Below are positions 1 to 8,570 of a stretch of DNA of 64,000 nt, piece by piece; position 1 is the first letter of the stretch, and each line of letters begins with the position of its first letter. This stretch comes from Cloacimonetes bacterium UBA5614. GTDB taxonomy: Bacteria; Cloacimonadota; Cloacimonadia; Cloacimonadales; Cloacimonadaceae. The DNA lies in the NCBI GenBank assembly GCA_002424605.1, contig DIKQ01000005.1, positions 614,401-678,400 of the forward strand. Direction: 5' to 3'. Both the position numbers and the translations under genes were made by a program. The notes below the pieces were generated by a model that saw only the letters and a program-made list of their open reading frames with translations, ran no database searches and had not been told where the DNA came from.

Positions 1-1108
1 TGTCCTGTCCCGCAGCCCCGCTGAGTATGGCATACTGGCGTTTGGCGCTGACATTCGCGTTTGTGTAGAGGGAATCGGCAATGCTGGCATATCTGGTGCA
101 GCAGACCGGACTGGACAGCATACGGAAGTGGTTGGTGGCTGCCAGGTTCATCCCCGGCATATCGTCTGCAAATGCCTGAGTCCGCATCACCACTCCGCTC
201 ACGTTGTTTGCCTCTATGATGCCTGCTTCCGGCTGGGGATTTTCTGAAAGCGTGTGGACTATGGTGCCGGACAGATAATTCTCATAGGCAATAGCGTCGT
301 AAACGTCCATCATGTCTGCGTTTCCGTCATCGTTGTAATCAGCCGACTCCAGTCCGTTGCGGATGCTCAGCAGCATGGGATGAAGCCCCGTTACGTTGCC
401 GGTGGAGTGCACATTGCCCATGTTCAGGAAAGCTGATGTCCCGGATTCGTTGATACCTGAGAGCATGCCCATCAGCCCCGGATAGCCGAAGTTAATCGTT
501 TTCTGCTCATCCGGTTCGGAGGGATGGGACACAATCATTATGGGATTTCCCACCAGCGCATCGTCCATATCCCAATCCAGAAACCTCGTAATGACTGCGC
601 TACCTGCCAGCAGAGTATCCGCCTGGGTGGCGGTTCCCCAACTGGACAGCGAGGCGCAATACATCCCCACATTGAGTTCATAGCCGATATTGCTGAAGTA
701 GGGATAAATATCCGGGATGCAGTTGAAGGTGAGCAAATCATCGCTGGTGAGGGTGCGTCCCAGGTTCGGGATGTAGAGGATGGACCCTGCCTCCAGCATT
801 CCGTCTATGATGCCCTGCGCTTCGCTGTGGTATTTGTATTCCACTTCAAAGCTGTCCTGGAAAAACGCCACCACGGCGTTGTAGACTGTGGGATTGCCCA
901 TCGCCACAATCTGGAAGATATATTCGTCAAAAATCTGCATAATGGGCTGGGAAAGCAGGTAACCCTGCGCATAGCCCCTCTGGTAATGATTGCCCCAGAC
1001 GTGCAGAATCTTCTTGCCCTCCACCAGGGTTAACTCTCCATTTACCTGTGCCGTCAGCCCGGCTGAAACCAGCACCAGCAACAGCGTGATATATATCAGC
1101 TTTTTCAT
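1..1108 (-). CDS. Secreted C45-like N-terminal-nucleophile amidohydrolase/acyltransferase (3' end outside window)
   Basis: Partial gene of 369 codons, open at the window edge. It starts MKKLIYITLLLVLVSAGLTA, a clear signal peptide, so the product is exported. After an N-terminal motif GNHYQRGYAQGYL comes YCASLSSWGTAT and then RFLDWDMDD. This order matches bacterial members of peptidase family C45 (isopenicillin-N acyltransferase-like), where the Cys (here Cys151) is the nucleophile exposed by self-cleavage. The later segment LAATNHF is also typical of the family. The substrate cannot be told. Residues 257-268 form a perfect EF-hand calcium loop (D-x-N-x-D-G-x-x-D-x-x-D), which is unusual inside this fold. 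The start ATG at 1108 follows GGAGCGG. It is transcribed divergently from the endonuclease gene. A lamina-ancestor/phospholipase B-like hydrolase is an alternative. Confidence 0.72.
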   Translation of the reverse strand, partial: MKKLIYITLLLVLVSAGLTAQVNGELTLVEGKKILHVWGNHYQRGYAQGYLLSQPIMQIFDEYIFQIVAMGNPTVYNAVVAFFQDSFEVEYKYHSEAQGIIDGMLEAGSILYIPNLGRTLTSDDLLTFNCIPDIYPYFSNIGYELNVGMYCASLSSWGTATQADTLLAGSAVITRFLDWDMDDALVGNPIMIVSHPSEPDEQKTINFGYPGLMGMLSGINESGTSAFLNMGNVHSTGNVTGLHPMLLSIRNGLESADYNDDGNADMMDVYDAIAYENYLSGTIVHTLSENPQPEAGIIEANNVSGVVMRTQAFADDMPGMNLAATNHFRMLSSPVCCTRYASIADSLYTNANVSAKRQYAILSGAAGQD

Positions 1109-1157
1109 AATCCGCTCCCTAACCCTTTTTATCATAAAAAGATAGGTTATGTATTGC

Positions 1158-1185
1158 ATAATATTCACTCTGCCGTTCCTGACAA
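1158..1185 (-). promoter_or_regulatory. Sigma-70-type promoter for the C45-like gene
   Basis: On the minus strand TTGTCA (1185-1180) and TATTAT (1163-1158) are separated by 16 bp. They lie about 50 bp upstream of the ATG at 1108. This is consensus matching only. Confidence 0.5.
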
Positions 1186-1208
1186 GTTTTTTGTTTCTCC
1201 CTTGCTTA

Positions 1209-1279
1209 GATGTCCCGAAGATGCCCCGGAGATGACCGGGTTTTCTTCGGCCGGCTTCGGGACATCTCCGCGACATCTC
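1209..1279. repeat. Dispersed palindromic 11-bp-unit element, family 1, copy A
   Basis: The sequence reads as six consecutive 11-bp units plus 5 bp: GATGTCCCGAA, GATGCCCCGGA, GATGACCGGGT, TTTCTTCGGCC, GGCTTCGGGAC, ATCTCCGCGAC, ATCTC. The first unit plus one base (1209-1220) is a perfect 12-bp inverted repeat of 1255-1266. A purine-rich tail (ATAGAGGAGGAAGAG) follows. Near-identical copies lie at 16801-16873 and 59581-59654. It is in the divergent gap between the C45-like and endonuclease genes. The rest of that 441-bp gap (1109-1549) shows nothing else clear beyond promoter-like sequence. Confidence 0.85.
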
Positions 1280-1549
1280 ATAGAGGAGGAAGAGAGGAAG
1301 GGCTGAAAACGGTCCAGATTTGACAGTGGCAAGGCGTGATGTCAAGCTGGTAAAACCTTTGCGCAATATTAAGAAAAATTAGCACAAAATCCGTGTTTTT
1401 CCCTTGCCTGATTTGCCCTGTTTCTTTAGTTTGTAATTATACTAGATAAGTGTCGCCATACTTTCCGGAGGTTGATTGTTAAATCTCTGTTAACTTGGCT
1501 TGGGATAAGAAATTAGAAACTTAACAGAATATTATTAGAGAGGTGACTT

Positions 1550-4500
1550 ATGAAAAAAACCTATGTCTTTTTACTCGTTATGTTTGTAGCTTTGCTTGTG
1601 AATCCCCTGTCAGCCGAGCTTCTGCTGACTGATGACTTCACGGGCACTGTCGGAACATTGCTTACTGAAAACGGCTGGACCGCACACAGCGGAGCCGGAA
1701 CCACCCCAATGTCAATTGCATCCCCCGGACTTACCTATACGGGCTATCCGGGTTCAGGTATCGGAAACAGGACATCTGCTTCCGGAAACGGAGAAGATGT
1801 CAATAAGACAATATCAACAATCACTGCGGGTAGTGTTTACTATTCCCTGATGCTAAATGCCGCAACAACAACCACAACTTCCGGTCACATAAGCCATTTC
1901 ATGCAATCCAGCTCACTTTTTTACGGCAGGTTATGGATAGTTGCAAATGGCGGCGGCATTAACTTGGGATTATCTAAGTCAAGCAACACACCTACTTTTG
2001 TCGGTGGCGCTACCCCAACTGTGTATCCGCTGAATACAACGCACCTGATAGTAATAAAATATACTTTCAATACTGGCTCCAGTACTGATGACGTTGTATC
2101 GTTATGGGTAAACCCGGTTTTGAGCGGAAGCGAACCAACCCCGGACTTGACCTTTGCAGAATCTTCAACAGATGCTTCTTCGATACTTGGTTTCGCACTC
2201 CGCCAATATAATGCAGGTCAGCTTGCCCAATTTGACGGCATCAGGGTCGGCACTTCCTGGGATGATATCGTTGGCTCATCCACCATTACCGCTCCCACCG
2301 TGCAGGCATCTGCCATCACTTTCAGCAATGTGGGACAGGTCTCCATGACCGCCAATTGGACCAATGGCGATGGCGCCAGACGCGTCGTTATTATGAATAC
2401 CACCAACAGCTTTACCAATCCCGTGAACGGAACAGACCCGACCGCTGACCCTGTATATGCAGGCAGCGGACAGCAGGTCGTCTATAACGGAACCGGCAGT
2501 TCTGTTTCAGTGACAGGGCTTTCCCCCTCCACCACTTATTGGTTCAGGGCTTATGAATACAACGGCACCGGAACGGAAACCATGTTTCTCACCACCACCG
2601 CCACCGGAAACCCGAACAGCCAGCAGACCGCTGCCCCGGCACCTTTGCTTCTGGTAAGTCCCGCGTCCCTGAGCGGTTTCACATATGTGTCAGGCAACGG
2701 TCCCTCTGCAAACCAGACCTTTACTGTGAGCGGACTAAACCTGACTAACAATATCAGTATCGCCGCTCCCGCTGATTACGAGATATCCCTGAACGGCACC
2801 ACTTTCTCATCACCCCTTACCCTGATACCCTCCGGCGGAACAGTGGCGGAAACCATGGTTTACGTCCGCCTGATAGCAGGGCTGGCTATCGCTTCCTACA
2901 ACGGCGAAGTGATAGACATTACCTCCACCGGTGCCACACCCTTGACCGTTACCTGTAACGGCTCGGTCACGGCTCCGCTTCCGAGTGCATCAGTCACCCT
3001 GCGTCCAGCTTACATAGACATCTCTGCAACAACTTCTGAAAGCGCAGTGCTGATGACTTTGTCAAACTACCCTACAGATGATGTCAGATATCGTCTCTAT
3101 AATGACGCAAACCAGTATTACTGCTGGAATGTTGCAACAGGAACTTATGTGACTTCAACCGCCTATGCAAGTGGACCACAGGCACTCGGGACAGCCACAA
3201 CCTCTACCACTTTCTGGATAATGTCACAGCGTGGAAGCAATGCCACCACTGTTGCCAGTTACCGCGACAGATTGGGTCCAACTTATCCGACAAACTACCA
3301 GACAACAGCTCTGCCTGCCGCGACAGAAATCACCACACCTTTCACTCTGAGCGGTATTTATTACGGCTCTACTGAGTATCCCCTGACCAATAAATACGTG
3401 GTCCTTGCCTACTCGGGAACCACCCTCATCAGCGCTGCCTCCACTGCTCTCACCACCGGTGAACTGGCAGTCGTCTGCCCTGTCGGAACCACGATTGACT
3501 TAATCGAAATCCGTGACCAGATGAACAACCTGGTGGATGACAAGACTGGCACCTGGACCGAAACCACCAACGTGGGCGGTTTTGGTACTGCGGTCGGTTA
3601 CTACGATACGGTTATCGGACTGGAAGGCGCAGCCCTCAAGGCAGGCCTGCACGAAGTTATTAAAAACTCGCATACCACCCAGTTCAGCTATACCGCTACC
3701 ACTGAAGAGCTGAAATACGTGGACGAAGACCCTCTCAACAGCAGCAATATCGTCCAGATATACACCGGCTGGTCTATTCCCAAGACCGCCTACGGCATCG
3801 GCGACACAGACTGGAACAAGGAGCACGTCTGGTCAAAGAGCCACGGCGACTTTGGAGACAATGCTCCTGCCGGCACAGACCTGCACCACCTGCGTCCCTG
3901 CGACAGCACTGTGAACACCGCCAAGAGCAACAGGGACTTTGATTTCGGCGTCACTCCATATGTTGATGCCTCTCCTTACCCCGGCTACAGCGGAGATACC
4001 GGCTGCAGCACTTCCGCTTATGTATGGGAACCCAGGGATGCTGACAAAGGCGATGTCGCCAGGATGATTTTCTACATGGCAACCCGCTATGAAGGCACAG
4101 ACACTACCTATGACCTGGAAGTGGTGGACTATGTGAATACCGCCCCTGCCTACGAACCATTTTATGGAAAGCTGAGCACCCTGCTTGCCTGGCATCATGC
4201 CGACCCGCCTGATGCGTGGGAACTGCGCAGGAACGACCGTATCCAGGAAAGACAGGGCAACCGCAATCCCTATATCGACCACCCGGAATGGGTTGCTTCC
4301 ATCTGGGGAGATACGGAGCCGGCTGACCACGTCACAAACTTTGCAGTGGGCACCGTTACCACCAGTTCCATCCAGCTTACCTGGACAGATGCCGTGGCAG
4401 AAGGCTACCTCATCAAGGCAAGTCCTGTCAGCTATGCAGCCATCGCTACACCGGTTGACGGAGTTACTGTAACTGAAGGCCTGTTTGCTTATGTAGCTCA

Positions 4501-7500
4501 GGGAGTCCAGACCTATACCTTTACCGGACTCGATAGCAATATGCAGTATTTCTTTAAGATATTCCCGCACAACTTAAGCGGTAACTATATTGATTACAAG
4601 ACCGACGGCACAGTGCCTCAGGTGACCGGGGCAACCGAAGGCGAGTCCCCTTATCTACTTGAGGAAAACTTTGTTTACACCGTGGGACAGACCCTCACTT
4701 CCACTACCTACTGGGCAGCGCACAGCGGTGCCGGTACCCAGCCAGCCATAGTTGCGGAAGATAACCTCTTCTATCCCGGATACGAACCCAATTCCGGCTA
4801 CTGCGCCACCACCGTGTTCTCCGGCTCTGCAGAAGACGTACACCGCACCTTCCCCACCCAGACCTCCGGAAGCGTATATGCCGCAGTGCTCTTTAAACTT
4901 GCATCCCTGCCCAATACAACCGGTGACTATGTGTTCCACTTCGGTCCCAACCCCATCGGTACCGATTTCAAGGGTAGAGTATTTGTGCAAAGAGATGCTT
5001 CCAACCAGATCCGCTTTGGAGTGTCAAAAGGAACAACAACTGTAGCTTACACTGATTATAGTTACGCTCTTGACACCACCTACCTGATAGTGCTGAAATA
5101 CACCATTGTCGAAGGCGCAACCAACGATCAGGTCTATATGTGGGTCAATCCTCTTGCCTCCAGCACAGAGCCCGCTCCCATGCTTACTGCTACTGACGTG
5201 GCGACCACTGATATTAACAATGTCGGCGCCATAGCCATCAGACAGGGAACCAACACCCCCATCACCAAGATTGACGGCATCCGCGTCGCTACCAACTGGG
5301 CAGCCCTGTTCCCTGCCACCGGACCTGCAATTTATGTCACGCAGGACTTGGTGCCTTTCGGAACCCTGGTTGGTGAACCCTCTGCCATCCAGTCCTATTC
5401 TGTAGTCGGTTCTTCCCTTACTGAAAACATTAGCGTTACCGCTCCTGCCGGATTCCAGCTTTCCCTGGACGGCATCACGAACTGGACCAGCCCCATCACC
5501 ATCACCCAGACAGGCGGATATGCCAGCGCCACAGTGTTTGTCAGGTTCAATCCTGCCATGCCCGGCACCTACAGCGGAAACATTGTCCACTCCACAGCAG
5601 GCGTAGACCCAGTAAACGTCCCTGTTACCGGAACCGGATACAATGCCCTGTTTGAAGTTACCGGCAACATCCTGCCTTTCACAGGCATTGTCGGAACACC
5701 TTCCGCTTACCAGACCTATCACCTGACTGCGGTGAACATCTCCAATTTCTTTGAAGTAACCGTCACAGGTCCCTTCCAGATACTGGACACCATGCACCCG
5801 AGCCCGACCTGGACTGACTACCTCTATCTGGAACCGGAATACACAGGTGACATTCAGGTGAGATTCGTGCCCACCGCTGCCGGAACTTTCACTGGCGCCA
5901 TCACCCATTCCATTGACGGCGACGAAGCAGCCCCAGTGGTTATCGAGCTGAGCGGTGAAGCCACCAGCCCTGCTCCCACTATGTCTGTACTGCCCACTGC
6001 CATGACCTTCAGTGCCAATTCCGGTGCTTCTTCCGATGCCCAGATGGCTACCATCACCAGCGCTAACCTGATTACCCCCATCACCATCTCTTCCACAGGG
6101 GAATACACCTTCAGCGCCACCAGTGACGGTACCTTCACAAATCCTTATTCCATCACTTCCAATTACAACGGAACCATCCAGTTCTGGATAAAGTTCAATC
6201 CCACCTCCATCGGAACCTTCAACAATGTAATCAACCTTGTCAGCGGAACCGCTTCTGCCCAAATCAATGCCACAGGTTACGGCCTTGACCCCAATGCCAT
6301 CTTTGCCACTGACCTGTTCTTCTCAGAATACATCGAAGGCAGCAGCAACAACAAAGCCCTGGAAATCTATAACGGTACAGGCCATCCCGTTGACTTGTCA
6401 GATTACAGGGTTTACCTGTACAGCAATGGAGCTTCCACGCCCGGAAATACGCTGAACATGACCGGAACGCTTGCCCACAATGATGTCTATGTCATCGCCA
6501 ATGCCAGCGCCAATGCTGCCATCCTTGCCCTGGCTGACATCACCAGCACAGTCACCTTCTACAATGGTGACGATGCGGTTGCACTATACAAAGTTTCCAC
6601 TGATTCCTATGTGGATATCTTTGGACGCATCGGGGACGACCCCGGTACTGCCTGGACAGGCGACGGCGGATATTCCACCCTGGACAAGACCCTGGTCAGA
6701 AAGTCCTTCATTACACAAGGCGTAACCGTAAACCCGACCGGAACCGGTCCCACCGCCTTCACCACCCTGACCACCGAGTGGGATTTGTATCCGATTGATA
6801 CGATTTCCGACCTTGGAGAGCACACCTTCCTGCCTGGACTCACCCCTGCCGATGCACCTGTCTTCTCAGTGCCTGCCGGCGTTGTGACCGCTCCCTTCAT
6901 GCTGGCTCTCTCCACCACCACACCCGGCGGACAAATCAGGTACACCACTGACGGAAGTGACCCGACGGAAACCTCCACCCTGTATGGCGCACCCTTCCAA
7001 ATCAGCGTAACCACCGCGGTCAAAGCCAGGACCTATGCAGCCGGCTATTCACCCAGCGCCATTGCCATCGCATCCTATATCTTCCCGACCCAGGTTGCCA
7101 ATCTGGCAGCCCTGAGGGCGATGACACCAGGAACCGGAACCTACTATCTGGTCACCGGTGAAGCAGTGCTCACCTTCCAGCAGGCGACCCGGCACCAGAA
7201 GTACCTGCAGGACGCCACGGCTGCTATCCTGATTGATGATGCCCCCGGCACCATCACCACCAACTATAACCTGTATGACGGCATCACCGGCATCTGCGGA
7301 ACCCTTACCACCTACAGCGGACTGCTGCAGTTCGTACCCGCCACAGACCCGGGCCCTGCCACCTCAACCAATAATGTCGTGATTCCGGAAGTCCGCACCT
7401 TTGCCAGCCTCACCAGTGCCGACCAGGCAAAGCTGATAAAAGTGCTGGGTGTGAACCTTGACTTCTCATCCGGAAACTTCCTCTTTACAGCGCAAAACAT

Positions 7501-7894
7501 CAACGCCACAGACCCGACCGCAACCCTGGTCATGCGCACCTTCCCCTCCACGGATTACAGCGGAACCCCGATTCCCGACTACACTGTCGATTTAATCTGT
7601 CTGGTGGGCGAATTCAGCGGCACCATGCAAATCAGTCCCCGTTTCCTTTCCGACTTCTCACCTGCCGGCGGAACCCTTGAAGCTCCGGCCAATCTCGTGA
7701 TTAGCGCCGTCGGAAACGACATTGTCATCACCTGGGACAACGACATGGCAGCCACCAGCTGGACTGTCTGGTCTGCGGACGATGCCTATGGCACCTTCAA
7801 CCTGCGCAGCACTGTCTTCACAAACTCCTGCACCCTCTCCGGAGAGGCGGGAATGTATGGCAAACGCTTCTACTATGTGATTGCCAATAACTGA
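1550..7894 (+). CDS. Giant secreted endonuclease I with lamin-tail, chitobiase-like and Fn3 modules
   Basis: 2114 residues with a signal peptide (MKKTYVFLLVMFVALLVNPL). In order: a jelly-roll-like domain (about 25-230), an Fn3 domain (about 245-360), an Ig-like segment, an endonuclease I domain (about 690-970), Fn3, a second copy of the jelly-roll-like domain (from about 1038), Ig-like repeats, a lamin-tail domain (from about 1588), a chitobiase C-terminal-like domain (about 1768-1850, with YTTDGSDPT), an OB-fold-like domain and a terminal Fn3. The nuclease carries KEHVW (His759), GTDLHHLRP (His779, His780) and STVNTAKSN (Asn789), matching the EndA/Vvn Mg-dependent nuclease that cuts DNA and RNA non-specifically. 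It probably degrades extracellular nucleic acid. It ends RFYYVIANN and has no FlgD-like tail. The ATG follows GAGAGGTGACTT. Confidence 0.88.
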   Translation: MKKTYVFLLVMFVALLVNPLSAELLLTDDFTGTVGTLLTENGWTAHSGAGTTPMSIASPGLTYTGYPGSGIGNRTSASGNGEDVNKTISTITAGSVYYSLMLNAATTTTTSGHISHFMQSSSLFYGRLWIVANGGGINLGLSKSSNTPTFVGGATPTVYPLNTTHLIVIKYTFNTGSSTDDVVSLWVNPVLSGSEPTPDLTFAESSTDASSILGFALRQYNAGQLAQFDGIRVGTSWDDIVGSSTITAPTVQASAITFSNVGQVSMTANWTNGDGARRVVIMNTTNSFTNPVNGTDPTADPVYAGSGQQVVYNGTGSSVSVTGLSPSTTYWFRAYEYNGTGTETMFLTTTATGNPNSQQTAAPAPLLLVSPASLSGFTYVSGNGPSANQTFTVSGLNLTNNISIAAPADYEISLNGTTFSSPLTLIPSGGTVAETMVYVRLIAGLAIASYNGEVIDITSTGATPLTVTCNGSVTAPLPSASVTLRPAYIDISATTSESAVLMTLSNYPTDDVRYRLYNDANQYYCWNVATGTYVTSTAYASGPQALGTATTSTTFWIMSQRGSNATTVASYRDRLGPTYPTNYQTTALPAATEITTPFTLSGIYYGSTEYPLTNKYVVLAYSGTTLISAASTALTTGELAVVCPVGTTIDLIEIRDQMNNLVDDKTGTWTETTNVGGFGTAVGYYDTVIGLEGAALKAGLHEVIKNSHTTQFSYTATTEELKYVDEDPLNSSNIVQIYTGWSIPKTAYGIGDTDWNKEHVWSKSHGDFGDNAPAGTDLHHLRPCDSTVNTAKSNRDFDFGVTPYVDASPYPGYSGDTGCSTSAYVWEPRDADKGDVARMIFYMATRYEGTDTTYDLEVVDYVNTAPAYEPFYGKLSTLLAWHHADPPDAWELRRNDRIQERQGNRNPYIDHPEWVASIWGDTEPADHVTNFAVGTVTTSSIQLTWTDAVAEGYLIKASPVSYAAIATPVDGVTVTEGLFAYVAQGVQTYTFTGLDSNMQYFFKIFPHNLSGNYIDYKTDGTVPQVTGATEGESPYLLEENFVYTVGQTLTSTTYWAAHSGAGTQPAIVAEDNLFYPGYEPNSGYCATTVFSGSAEDVHRTFPTQTSGSVYAAVLFKLASLPNTTGDYVFHFGPNPIGTDFKGRVFVQRDASNQIRFGVSKGTTTVAYTDYSYALDTTYLIVLKYTIVEGATNDQVYMWVNPLASSTEPAPMLTATDVATTDINNVGAIAIRQGTNTPITKIDGIRVATNWAALFPATGPAIYVTQDLVPFGTLVGEPSAIQSYSVVGSSLTENISVTAPAGFQLSLDGITNWTSPITITQTGGYASATVFVRFNPAMPGTYSGNIVHSTAGVDPVNVPVTGTGYNALFEVTGNILPFTGIVGTPSAYQTYHLTAVNISNFFEVTVTGPFQILDTMHPSPTWTDYLYLEPEYTGDIQVRFVPTAAGTFTGAITHSIDGDEAAPVVIELSGEATSPAPTMSVLPTAMTFSANSGASSDAQMATITSANLITPITISSTGEYTFSATSDGTFTNPYSITSNYNGTIQFWIKFNPTSIGTFNNVINLVSGTASAQINATGYGLDPNAIFATDLFFSEYIEGSSNNKALEIYNGTGHPVDLSDYRVYLYSNGASTPGNTLNMTGTLAHNDVYVIANASANAAILALADITSTVTFYNGDDAVALYKVSTDSYVDIFGRIGDDPGTAWTGDGGYSTLDKTLVRKSFITQGVTVNPTGTGPTAFTTLTTEWDLYPIDTISDLGEHTFLPGLTPADAPVFSVPAGVVTAPFMLALSTTTPGGQIRYTTDGSDPTETSTLYGAPFQISVTTAVKARTYAAGYSPSAIAIASYIFPTQVANLAALRAMTPGTGTYYLVTGEAVLTFQQATRHQKYLQDATAAILIDDAPGTITTNYNLYDGITGICGTLTTYSGLLQFVPATDPGPATSTNNVVIPEVRTFASLTSADQAKLIKVLGVNLDFSSGNFLFTAQNINATDPTATLVMRTFPSTDYSGTPIPDYTVDLICLVGEFSGTMQISPRFLSDFSPAGGTLEAPANLVISAVGNDIVITWDNDMAATSWTVWSADDAYGTFNLRSTVFTNSCTLSGEAGMYGKRFYYVIANN

Positions 7895-7921
7895 TAACAG
7901 ATAAATCATACTTAGATAACG

Positions 7922-7950
7922 AAACGCCGGTGCAAGCCGGCGTTTTTTTT
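7922..7950 (+). terminator. Intrinsic terminator after the endonuclease gene
   Basis: Stem AAACGCCGG (7922-7930) pairs with CCGGCGTTT (7937-7945) around a six-base loop and runs into a T-tract ending at 7950. It lies 28 bp after the stop codon. Confidence 0.9.
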
Positions 7951-7992
7951 CATCTCTCCCCTTTGCAGAGATTATGCGGTTATCAATCCTTG

Positions 7993-8064
7993 CCTGCTTG
8001 ATGCGGGAGCGATACGGGAACGATGCGTGAGCAAAGCCCACGATACCCCCTCGTATCATGCAGG
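7993..8064. repeat. Palindromic 11-bp-unit element, family 2, copy D
   Basis: A 72-bp element laid out as CCTGCTT + GATGCGGGAGC + GATACGGGAAC + GATGCGTGAGC + a 9-nt centre AAAGCCCAC + GATACCCCCTC + a 12-nt end GTATCATGCAGG. The two ends are inverted repeats of each other. Copy E (22630-22701) has the same 7-11-11-11-9-11-12 layout, as does the reverse complement of copy F (45504-45575). It sits between the terminator of the endonuclease gene and the promoter of the acylphosphatase operon. Confidence 0.8.
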
Positions 8065-8132
8065 AGGCTTGGATTTTTAACCTCAGGGAGGAAAAAGCAA
8101 CAAGGTTTATCCTGCCTTGCGGATAAACACAC

Positions 8133-8160
8133 TTGACAAATATCAACCCTTTGGTATTTA
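8133..8160 (+). promoter_or_regulatory. Probable promoter of the acyP-to-porU operon
   Basis: TTGACA (8133-8138) and TATTTA (8155-8160) are separated by 16 bp, giving a predicted start near 8168 and a leader of about 130 nt before the GTG at 8301. No terminator-like structure appears between here and the end of the operon. Confidence 0.55.
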
Positions 8161-8300
8161 ATGACTGGATGTATTATAAAGCATAACTCCTTGTAATTTT
8201 CATATTTAGCTGTTTAACATCCGTTAGCCGCATCTGTGCATGACTGCCGGCGGCTGATTTGGGATGGAATAAATCGTGCATTAATGCAGGAGGTGCTTGA

Positions 8301-8570
8301 GTGCCGGGATGCGAAATCATAGTGAGCGGCAGGGTTCAGGGAGTGGGTTTCCGCTGGTTTGTGCGGGACTGCGCCAAAAGGCATGACATCACAGGATATG
8401 TCAGAAACATGCCTGATGGCACGGTTCTCATCATTGCCACCGGTGAATTCCACAATCTGGACAGCTTTATCCCGGAAATCAGGCAGGGTAATCGCCTTGC
8501 AGTTGTAAGAAATATGACTGTCAGTGAACTTACCAATTTTACGGAATACGAGGACTTTGTCATTGCATAG
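8301..8570 (+). CDS. acyP: Acylphosphatase
   Basis: 89 residues, the usual family length, hydrolysing acyl phosphates to a carboxylate and phosphate in the cytoplasm. The signature GRVQGVGFRWF contains the catalytic Arg18, and YVRNMPDG contains the catalytic Asn36. The start is a GTG at 8301, eight bases after AGGAGGTG. Its stop codon overlaps the TTG start of the LysM/M23 gene by 8 nt, so the two are probably translationally coupled. An acyl-phosphate hydrolase in the same operon as phosphate butyryltransferase is suggestive, since that enzyme makes butyryl phosphate, but a functional link is only an inference. Confidence 0.93.
   Translation: MPGCEIIVSGRVQGVGFRWFVRDCAKRHDITGYVRNMPDGTVLIIATGEFHNLDSFIPEIRQGNRLAVVRNMTVSELTNFTEYEDFVIA

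Noticed and set aside
305..340. True dockerin domain
   Set aside because: Only one calcium loop is present, in the middle of an enzyme rather than a paired repeat at an end.
5024..6262. 412-residue open frame on the minus strand
   Set aside because: It lies wholly inside the endonuclease gene, whose frame encodes recognisable domains; the antisense product is Gly/Ser/Asp-rich without motifs.
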